Below are positions 1-9,600 of a DNA stretch of 64,000 nucleotides, piece after piece. The translations under genes were made by a program, and so were the position numbers. The notes beneath the pieces were generated by a model. That model saw only the letters and a program-made list of their open reading frames with translations, made no database searches and was not told where the DNA came from. This stretch comes from Amycolatopsis sp. CA-126428 (GTDB taxonomy: Bacteria > Actinomycetota > Actinomycetes > Mycobacteriales > Pseudonocardiaceae), in the NCBI RefSeq assembly GCF_002904335.1, contig NZ_PPHF01000094.1:1-64000 (forward strand), read 5' to 3'. Numbering within the stretch: the first letter of the stretch is position 1; each line of letters opens with the position of its first letter.

Positions 1-844
1 CCCAGGGCGACCGGCTGAGCAGTTCGACGTCGAGATCCGGGATGCCGGTCACGATGCGCAGGAGGTCGTGCCAGTCGCCGTCGCCGAGCGTGTGCGCCTC
101 GGGGAAGTCGGCCGTCGAGAACAGCCAGCGGTCCGTGCCGTTGACCGAGAGGAAGGCGCCCGAGACCACCGGGTTGTCGATCTCGCACAGGTTGAACGGC
201 TTTTCTCGCGCGAGCTCCGTGAGATCGGCGCGGAAGTAGAGGTCGAGGTTGTCGGCGAGATGACCGTGGCCGCTGCGCGGGACGCCCAGTGCGGTTCGGA
301 TGGGACTGCGGGCGCCGTCGGCGGCGATCAGGTAGTCCGCGCTCAGCTCGCACGGCTCGCCGTCCGCCGGCTTCAGCAGCGCGGTCACCCCGTCGTCGTC
401 TTGGGTGAAGGACACCAACTCGGTGCCGAGCCGCACGGACACGCCCCGTTCTTCGGCGGCCCGGCGCAGGATCGGCTCCAGCACGACCTGCGGGCACAGG
501 ACGTTCGGTCCCGGGCTCAGCTCGGGAATCCTCGCCTGCTGCAGCCGCCGTTCCCGCATGGTCCCGCTCAGTTCCCGCACCCGAGCGGCGGCCAGTGTCG
601 GACCGGCCAGGACCTCGGTGAACGACGCGAGCGGCACACTCGCCTCGGCGACCTCACCCGCCAAGCCGAGCAGGCGGAACACTTCGGTGCTGCGCGGGTT
701 GAACCGGCGCGCCTTCGGCTGCGGCGACACACCGGCGTGCTTCTCGACCAGCACCGGATCCACCCCTTCGCGCCGCAACAGGAGAGCGGCGGTCAGCCCG
801 GCGATCCCGCCACCGCTGATCAGAACAGGAACACGAACCGTCAT
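1..844 (-). CDS. FAD-dependent aromatic monooxygenase, C-terminus cut by window edge
   Basis: The 281 visible residues form the N-terminal and central part of a class A flavoprotein monooxygenase (FAD_binding_3, PheA/TfdB-like). The N-terminus reads VLISGGGIAGL (residues 7-17), the Rossmann GxGxxG that binds the FAD ADP moiety. A DG-type motif, YLIAADGARSP, follows about 180 residues in. The GD motif that contacts the ribityl chain should lie beyond position 1. Such enzymes hydroxylate aromatic rings with NAD(P)H and O2. The ATG at 844 faces the TetR gene at 914, so this enzyme is the likely target of that repressor. The substrate cannot be read from the sequence. Confidence 0.85.
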   Translation of the reverse strand, partial: MTVRVPVLISGGGIAGLTAALLLRREGVDPVLVEKHAGVSPQPKARRFNPRSTEVFRLLGLAGEVAEASVPLASFTEVLAGPTLAAARVRELSGTMRERRLQQARIPELSPGPNVLCPQVVLEPILRRAAEERGVSVRLGTELVSFTQDDDGVTALLKPADGEPCELSADYLIAADGARSPIRTALGVPRSGHGHLADNLDLYFRADLTELAREKPFNLCEIDNPVVSGAFLSVNGTDRWLFSTADFPEAHTLGDGDWHDLLRIVTGIPDLDVELLSRSPW

Positions 845-868
845 CGGAACTCCTCGATCAAAGGTGAC

Positions 869-890
869 ACGGTACAACTGAGTACACCGT
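869..890. promoter_or_regulatory. candidate TetR operator between divergent genes
   Basis: A 22-bp imperfect inverted repeat with exact arms ACGGT (869-873) and ACCGT (886-890) lies in the 69-bp gap between the monooxygenase and the TetR gene. TATAAC at 890-895 could be the -10 of the TetR promoter, which would give a very short leader. Its position between the two starts fits autoregulation and control of the monooxygenase. This is inferred from symmetry and position only. Confidence 0.4.
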
Positions 891-913
891 ATAACTAGTG
901 GTATCGTCAAGGC

Positions 914-1492
914 ATGACGACCGGGATGGGCAGGCGGGAGCGCAAGAAGGCGGCTACCCACCAGGCACTGGCCGACGCGGCCCTGCGGCTGTTCCTCGAA
1001 CGCGGCTACGACAACGTGGGCGTCCGCGAGATCGCCGACGCCGCCGACGTGTCCACCACGACCCTGCAGAAACACTTCCCCAGCAAGGAATCCCTCGTCT
1101 TCGACCGAGACGCCGACATCGAGGAGGCCCTGATCGCCGCTGTGCGCGACCGCGCGCCGGGCACTTCAGTGCTCGCCGCGCTGCGGGACCACACGCTGGC
1201 CCGCGCCGAGCGCGGCGCCGCCACCGACGGGGCGTCGGAGTTCATGACCCTCGTGCGCAGCACGCCGGCACTGAGCGAGTACTGGCGCCGGATGTGGATG
1301 CGGCACGAGGAGGCGCTCAGCCACACTCTCGCCGCCGAAACCGGCACCCCCGAAACCGATGCCGGATGCGCCGCACTGGCCCACTTCGCGCTGGAAACCT
1401 CGGCACTCGCCATCCGCGCCGAAGATCCGGTCCGCACCATCGAAGCCGCGTTCGCCATCCTCGAACACGGCTGGCGCGCCTCGCCACGCTGA
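914..1492 (+). CDS. TetR/AcrR family transcriptional regulator
   Basis: A 192-aa repressor. Residues about 12-60 form the TetR helix-turn-helix: a helix around DAALRLFLERGYDNVGVREI, then DAADVSTTTLQKHFPSKE, where the usual YxHFxxKe motif appears as LQKHFPSKE. The rest is a helical ligand-binding domain rich in Ala and Arg. It is divergent from the FAD monooxygenase, the standard layout of a local repressor whose ligand is a substrate or product of the neighbouring enzyme. The ATG at 914 is the first in-frame start and gives the expected short basic N-terminus. Confidence 0.9.
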   Translation: MTTGMGRRERKKAATHQALADAALRLFLERGYDNVGVREIADAADVSTTTLQKHFPSKESLVFDRDADIEEALIAAVRDRAPGTSVLAALRDHTLARAERGAATDGASEFMTLVRSTPALSEYWRRMWMRHEEALSHTLAAETGTPETDAGCAALAHFALETSALAIRAEDPVRTIEAAFAILEHGWRASPR

Positions 1493-1781
1493 GCTGCTCC
1501 TCAGGTGACCCCACCACTCATCCCGCCACTCCCAGCGACACCTCGACACCGGACCGACCCTTGAGATGTTCGAGACGGGCCCGGCCAGTCCTCTCACCAA
1601 TTTCGCAGAACCCCTTCGTTCCAGCTCGCTGGGCTGGTCGGAGGCATTTTCCGCGTTCCGGGGGTTGATCTTCGGTGCTCGCCGTGCGGCGTGATCTTGT
1701 ACTCCTGCCGGGGCAAAAGCGGAGCACTACCCCGCCCTCGATCCGGCGCCGGCGCGGTGTTCTCGCTGACCTCGGGCCTCG
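1493..1781. other. intergenic stretch, no gene seen
   Basis: These bases separate the TetR gene from the decayed tail of the island operon. I see no frame with a credible start, ribosome binding site and protein-like composition on either strand, and no clear hairpin terminator. Confidence 0.5.
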
Positions 1782-1969
1782 TCAGAGGGTGACCCCCACC
1801 GGGGTCGACGGTAGTGACGCCGCCGTGTGCCAGCGGCGCTCGAGGTCGTCGAGCAGCCGCTGCTCGACCTCAGTTCGGCCACCTGTGCACGCGGGCGCAG
1901 CAGCTCGACCGCCTCCAGGAGTGTGTCGCCGCGGGGCGACAGGGCGTCGATGAGCCGATCGTTGGGGGA
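1782..1969 (-). pseudogene. decayed C-terminal extension of the Hsp70-like protein
   Basis: Directly after the TGA (1970-1972) of the Hsp70-like gene, the same frame continues as protein-like sequence (NDRLIDALSPRGDTLLEAVE, then LLRPRAQVAEL) with no start codon of its own. At about 1874-1879 the frame is lost. A one-base shift continues as EVEQRLLDDLERRWHTAASL and ends at a stop at 1782. Both pieces look like amphipathic helices, in keeping with the helical tail of the preceding protein. I read this as a former or misread extension broken by one nonsense codon and one frameshift. The alternative is a small independent ORF, but no start supports that. Confidence 0.45.
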
Positions 1970-3637
1970 TCAAGGCACTCGGCGCTGATCGGACTCGCGA
2001 AGCAGGCTGCTCGCCGGACGGTGGTCGGGGGCCCAGTGCAGTGCCGTCTGCAGGCCCCGTCTCGCCTCTTCGCGGCTGCCGGCGCGGAGCAGGTCACGGC
2101 CCTGGAGGTAGTTCCGTTCCGCCAGCAGGGCGCGGATCCGCGCGTTGGCGTGGTCGTGGTGCAGGGCGCACCGCAGCAAGCGCTCGTCGGCCTCGAAACT
2201 GGCGATGGTCGGGTTGGCCATGGCCGCGGCGCAGTGCAGGTCCAGCATCTCCTCGAACACGTCCACGTCGTGCGGATCCGCCTGCCAGGCCAAGTGCGCC
2301 ATGGCGATCGCCCTGGTGTGGTCCCCCTCCTCGAAGAACCTTCGTGCGGTGGCGATCCGTTCGCCCGCGGTCGCCGCCCGGGCGGGTTCCGGCCGGGCGG
2401 TGTCGATCTCGGCCAGCAGGCCCTGGGCTTCGCCGATCAGCTCGCGCAACTCGTCTCGCGCGGCGTCCAGCCGGCCGGCGCTGATCAACTGGCGCACTCC
2501 GGACAAAGTGGACTTCGGAGCCGAGGCGGCGGCTTGTCCCGGGGCGGTCAGCACGGTCGCCGCCAGCGGGGAGAGTGACGGCGTCTGGTCGGCCTTGCGT
2601 GGCTCGGCCGCGGGTTCGGGCTCGTCATAGGCCGGAACCGGGCGGCGGCCGAGTTCGTGTGCGTGGCGCAACGCACCGCGGGCGAGGTGGTCGTCCTCGG
2701 TGCCGGCCAGTGGACGGCCGAGCCCACCGAGGACCTCGCGCAGCATCGGCATGGCCGTGCTGCCGCCGATCAGCGTCACGACGTCGACCGCGGCCGCGTT
2801 CAGGTCGGCCCGGGTGAGCAGCGTGGCCACCCGGTCGAGCGTGCCGGTGACCACGGCCTGCACGTGCCGGTTGAACGACGACTGGTCGAACTGGACGTGC
2901 AGTTCACCGCCGGCCGCCGGCACGGCACGGGGGAACAACACCGATTCGCCGGCGGTGAGCCGCAGTTTGACCTGCTCGGCGAACCGCCGCAGCCGCGGCC
3001 AGTCGACGTCGCCGTGGTGCCCTCCGTGCGGTGTCACCTGTTGCTGCCTGAGCGCGGTCAGCCAGCTGCGCAGGATGAGTGCGTCGAGGGTGGCGCCGTC
3101 CGGGGTGGCAGCCCCCTCGTACCCGAGCACGCGGTAGGTGCCGCGCACGGTCCGGACCAAGCCGAATTCGCAGCCGCCGTACCCCATTCCGTACACCAGG
3201 TAGGTGCCGGTGCGGGTGCCGGCAGACTGTTCGACCACCGCGGCGACGGTGTCGGTGATCAGCCTGACGTCGGTGAGCCCGGCGTCGTCGGCGGCGGCCA
3301 GCAGCGCGCTTCGCTGCGCGGTGAAGAACCGGGCCGGCACGCTGATCACGGTGTGGCCGATGCTCGTGCCGGGCTCGCGCAGGATGCCCGCGCGCACCAC
3401 GCCCAGCGCCTTGGCCACCACGGCGGCCGGGTCGACGCCGGACTCGGTCGGCTCGCCGCCCAGCCGGCTCTTCACGCTGGGAAACGACACCGGGATGCCA
3501 CCGGCCGCCGGTTCGCAGAGCAGCCACGGCCACTCCGCGCCGGCCAGCGTGACGGTGGTCGCGGCGGCACCGGAGGCCGCGTACGCGGCACGCAGCCCCG
3601 TGCTGCCCAGGTCGACACCGAGATGGACGACGGTCAC
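1970..3637 (-). CDS. degenerate Hsp70-family protein with helical C-terminal tail
   Basis: A 555-aa protein with an actin/Hsp70-type ATPase fold at residues 1 to about 330 and a helical, TPR-like region at about 375-555. The phosphate-1 loop is kept (LGVDLGSTGLRAAY), as are the ISVPARF strand and the adenosine motif TLIGGSTAMP. The phosphate-2 loop, DLGGGTFD in true Hsp70s, reads YGMGYGGCEFGL, so catalysis may be weak or absent. There is no substrate-binding beta domain; it is replaced by Pro/Ala-rich sequence and helical repeats. It starts with GTG 15 nt after the zinc-ribbon DnaK and is the last gene of the operon. It may be a regulatory or scaffolding Hsp70 rather than a folding chaperone. 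Confidence 0.85.
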   Translation of the reverse strand: MTVVHLGVDLGSTGLRAAYAASGAAATTVTLAGAEWPWLLCEPAAGGIPVSFPSVKSRLGGEPTESGVDPAAVVAKALGVVRAGILREPGTSIGHTVISVPARFFTAQRSALLAAADDAGLTDVRLITDTVAAVVEQSAGTRTGTYLVYGMGYGGCEFGLVRTVRGTYRVLGYEGAATPDGATLDALILRSWLTALRQQQVTPHGGHHGDVDWPRLRRFAEQVKLRLTAGESVLFPRAVPAAGGELHVQFDQSSFNRHVQAVVTGTLDRVATLLTRADLNAAAVDVVTLIGGSTAMPMLREVLGGLGRPLAGTEDDHLARGALRHAHELGRRPVPAYDEPEPAAEPRKADQTPSLSPLAATVLTAPGQAAASAPKSTLSGVRQLISAGRLDAARDELRELIGEAQGLLAEIDTARPEPARAATAGERIATARRFFEEGDHTRAIAMAHLAWQADPHDVDVFEEMLDLHCAAAMANPTIASFEADERLLRCALHHDHANARIRALLAERNYLQGRDLLRAGSREEARRGLQTALHWAPDHRPASSLLRESDQRRVP

Positions 3638-3652
3638 AGCCCACTCCTGACG

Positions 3653-5763
<2,111 letters not shown>

Positions 5764-5767
<4 letters not shown>

Positions 5768-6147
5768 GACTGGATGCCCTTTCCCGATGAAACGATGACC
5801 GACGCCGGGCGGAGCAGGTGACCCCGGTAGCGGACGCCGCGTTCGATGACCTTGAGAACCGTGTCGGCCGGCAGGTCCGTCGTGTCACTCGCTTCGACCA
5901 CGTGGTGCGTCTCCGGCGCGGCGAGTTCGCCGCGCCGGCCGATCAGCTCGACGGCGCTGTGCGCGGACAGCACGGTCGCCAGCCGGTCCACGGTGGTGCG
6001 CAGGACGGCCGGGCTGCTGATGCCGACGTCGTCGTCCAGCGGCCGGCTGAGCGCGTCGAGAACGTCCGTGACCCCCGCGACCAGTGCTTCGGTGTCCAGG
6101 TCGAGCCGCGTGAGCTCACGCAGCAGAAATCGCTCGGCGGTGTCCAT
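5764..6147 (-). CDS. small GrpE-like nucleotide exchange factor
   Basis: A 127-aa protein. The first 70 residues are helical; the C-terminus (about 94-120) reads ADTVLKVIERGVRYRGHLLR followed by PASVIVS. This matches the GrpE beta-wing pattern (V-x-E-V-x-x-x-G-Y, then VLRPAxVxV) that contacts the Hsp70 ATPase domain. The long paired helix of classical GrpE is nearly absent, so this is a minimal version. Overlap with the downstream DnaK (ATGA at 5764-5767) supports a dedicated exchange factor. The start is ATG 6147 with a GGGAGA-type site just upstream. Confidence 0.7.
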
Positions 6148-6169
6148 CGCCCTTGTCTCCCGGGGGGGG

Positions 6170-6604
6170 TCAGCGGTCGAACCGGATGAGTCGGTCGAGG
6201 AACGACGAGGTGGGGAAGGCGCCCGGACCGGCCGGCGGATTCGGTTCCTCGGCGAGCTCGTCGGCGAGACCTTCCAGGAGCTCGACCGGAATCGTGGTGA
6301 GCGCTTCGGTCACCTCCGCGGGCTCGCCGGGGTCGGCCAGCTCGTGGGCGATGCGCTCGTCCAGCCGGTCGAGCTCGGCCTCCTCGCCGACGTCGTAAAG
6401 CAGGAGATCGGCCAGCAGCCGGCCGGCCAGGTCACGCAGCTCGTCGGCCGCCCGCTGGGTGGTCGGGTTCATCATGTCCTCGGCCATCAGGGTGAACACG
6501 ACGTCCTTGACCTCGGCCTGCGTGGACCGCGGCGTGATGCCGAAGCCGGCCAGCACCCGGTAGGGGAACCGGCCCGGCCACCTGGTCAGCGGATCCTCAA
6601 TCAT
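6170..6604 (-). CDS. J-like helical protein lacking HPD
   Basis: A 144-aa acidic, fully helical protein. Residues 13-40 (FPYRVLAGFGITPRSTQAEV and onward) resemble the start of a J-domain (YxVLGIxxxAxxxEIKxAYR), but there is no HPD tripeptide between the expected helices II and III. It therefore could not stimulate Hsp70 ATPase in the classical way. The C-terminus ends in an acidic stretch. It lies between the GrpE-like gene (22-nt gap) and the CHAT gene (8-nt overlap), which supports a co-chaperone or adaptor role. The J resemblance is my inference and needs a structure prediction. Confidence 0.55.
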   Translation of the reverse strand: MIEDPLTRWPGRFPYRVLAGFGITPRSTQAEVKDVVFTLMAEDMMNPTTQRAADELRDLAGRLLADLLLYDVGEEAELDRLDERIAHELADPGEPAEVTEALTTIPVELLEGLADELAEEPNPPAGPGAFPTSSFLDRLIRFDR

Positions 6605-9600
6605 CGGCGGGTCCTCCTTCGCCCAGCAGTTCCTCCAGCGCGGCGAGCAGATCGACGCGATACCGCTCGTCCGACGGATCCGCGCGCACGGCCATGACCA
6701 GGTAGTGCACGCACAGGCTCAGATCGCCGGCGGCCCGCCTGCGGTCGGCTTGCCCGGCCAGTGCCCGGGCCTGGGCCGGCCCGGTCAGGTCCGCGGCCGG
6801 GTCCCCGTCGAACGACTGGATCAGCCGGTGCAGTTCGGCCGCGGGCAGGCGGCCGAGTACCGCCTCTCCGATCGCGTCGACCGTCTGTCCCAGCACCCAG
6901 CGCAGCCGGCCGGTGGGACCGGCTTGGTCGATCACGCCGTGCACCCCGGACAAGGCCTCGAACAGCGGCGCCAGCTTGTCGGCGGCCGCGGTCAGGCGGC
7001 CGGAGTAGTGGAGCAGGCCCTGGACGAGGTTGTAGCGCACCCAGGCCGAATCGGGATCGAGCCGGAGGGCTCGGCGCAGCTCGCCGACCGCGCGGGCGAG
7101 ATCGGCCGGCAGGCCGAATTCGGCGCAGGCCGAGCCGTGCCAGACACCGCGGTCGACCAACAGGGCGGCGAGTTTCCTGGTGAGCGCGGTCCGGATGGGA
7201 TCGCCGAAGGCGGGAAGGGCCCGCTCCACCAGCTCGATCGCCTCGTCGAGACCGGCACAGCTGCCCGCGGTCGACTCGGCCAGCACGTCGGCCCGGCCGA
7301 TGATCATCCGCGACGTCGCCTCCCGGGCCCGGACGCCGATCTGCGCGTTGTCGGCGATGTCGATCGCGCCGGCCAGCCCGGCGATGGCCGGGTCGAGCTG
7401 CCGGCCGGCCAGCAGGTCCCGGGCGATCGACAGCCGGGCCCGCACCGCGAGCCCGACCGCGTCCACCAGCATCCGGGATCGACGTCTCGGCAGGTAGGTG
7501 TACGCCGGATCGTGCGCCACGAACTCCCGGCAGTGCGGACAGTCGCCGACGCCGCCGTGCCGGGCCGGTCCCGCGCAGTCCTCCGGCAGTTCGCGCCGTC
7601 GCAGCCGGTGGTAGTCCGGCAGCGCCCGCAGCGCCCGCTCGAAGCGGTGGTGGTCCAAAAAGGACGAAGCCGCGGACAGGCCGGAGAAGGCGCAGCGCAG
7701 CCGGCCCCGCAGGCCCGAGCGGCCGTCGGCGTCGGACTCCCTCTGGTGTTCCCCGGCGATGAACTCGCCCAGCTCCCGGGAAAGACCGACCAGCCGGAGG
7801 TATTCGGGACCGCAGCTGAGCCGGCCCTCGCCGCCGCGCAGCGGTAGCCCGCCGGCCTCCTTCAGGCACTGAGCCGCATCGAGCTCCGCCTCGAACCGGA
7901 ACACCAGCTCCTGGTACCGGTCCGCCTCCGCCTGCTGTCCCGCGTTGGCGTGCCGGTCCGCGTGGCCGGTCAGCACGCCGATCAAGTACCGGCCGAGCTC
8001 GATGCGCAGCAGCGCGGTGTCGGCCGGGGTGACCGCGTGGCCGTAACACGCGGCCCGGCCCTGTCGCCAGCCGGTCCAGAACTCGTCATCGGTGAGCACC
8101 GTCGCCAGGCAGGCCAGCGCGGTCCGCCACACCGGAGCGGCCAGCTCCCACGCGCCGGCCTCCTCGAGGTCCTGGGCGTGCCAGAACGACGTCAGGCCGA
8201 GACAGTGCGCGTCGTGCTGGTCATCCGGCCGCGCACGGAGCCGGGTCTGCCACAGCGCGGTCGCCCGGGGCCGGTCACCGGCGAGCAAGGTCAGCAGCGG
8301 AGCGTCGCCCGGCAGCCGCGCGCAGAGCCAGGACAGCGGGGCCCGTTCAGCCGAGTCCATCGTGGCCAGTGCCCGGCGCAGTGCCTCCGGCTCGCGCAGC
8401 CGGTACATCCGCGCATCCACCAGCAACCGTTTCGCCGGCGTGCGCAGCTGGTCCCAGGCCATCCGCTCCCGCCAGCTGATGACGCCCCGCTCCATCAGGA
8501 TGAACGTGGCGTCGGCGACCACCTCGGTCGGGGACGCCGGACTCACGCCGGCCGAATCCAGGGCCAGATAGGGGAAAGTGGGCTCCCGCAGCATCACCGG
8601 GTCCGCGACCAGCGTCGCCTCGGCGATCCCCTCCGCGAACGGCAGTTCGGCCAGCAGGAAGTCGAGCCGCTCCCGGCGGTGCCGCACGTCGCGACCGGAG
8701 GCGGCCGCCCGGTCGTAGGCGGCCTTCGCCCGGGACCACTGGCCGGCGGCGTCCCATCGCCGTCCCCGGGCGTAGTCGGCGCGGCCGGCCGCGTCGGCGT
8801 GGTCGCCGCACGACTCGTACGCGACGATCGCAGCGCCCCAGTCGGTCCGCTCCTCGGCCAAGCGGCCGCGTGCGTAGGCGGCGAGCGTCAAGGTGTCCGA
8901 GTAGGCGTCGCCGGCGTCGGCGACCTCCGTCCATCGCCCCGCCGCGATCGCGGCCCGCAGCGTGGCATAGCGCCGCCGGGTGGGCACATCCAGGAAGTCG
9001 TTCGGCAGCTCGGAATACAAGTCGGCGGCGTGGGCCCAGTCCGACGCCAGTTCCGACGCGCGAGCCGTGACGTAGCCGATCCGCAGCCGCACGTCGCGGT
9101 GGTCGCGCGGCAGGGTGCCGTATGTGTCGAGCGCGGCAGCGTAGTCGCCGTCGTGCTCGTCCCGGCGGCCGGTCGCATAGCGTCGAGCCAGCTCCAGTTC
9201 GCCGGTGCTGGGCACCGTCGCGTAGCACTCCACCGCCCGGGCCCAGTCGTCGCTGTCCTCGGCCAGCCGGCCCCGCGCGGTCCAGCGGAGCACGCCGGCC
9301 GATCCGCCGCGATAGGCATCGGGTGTCGCGCCGAGCCCGGTGAGCACGGCGCGCCAGTCCTCGCGTTCCCCGGCCAGCTCGGCCCGGGCGAACTGCCGCC
9401 GGCGGCCCACCTCGCCGTCGGCGAAATCATCCGGCAGCTCGGCGAAACCGTCGGTGACGCCGGGCCAGTCGTCCCGGCTGTCGGCGAGCATGCCGTCCAC
9501 GTACCTCCGGCGCGCGCCGACGTCGAGCATGGTGTCCGGCAGACCGGCGTAGGTCTGCCGCGCCGCCGCCCAGCGGCCGGCGTCCTCGGCGACCCGGGCC

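Noticed and set aside
1970..1972. Programmed stop-codon readthrough into the tail of the Hsp70-like gene
   Set aside because: The bases after TGA (TCC) do not match a readthrough context I know, and the tail frame itself breaks soon after, so decay or error is more likely.
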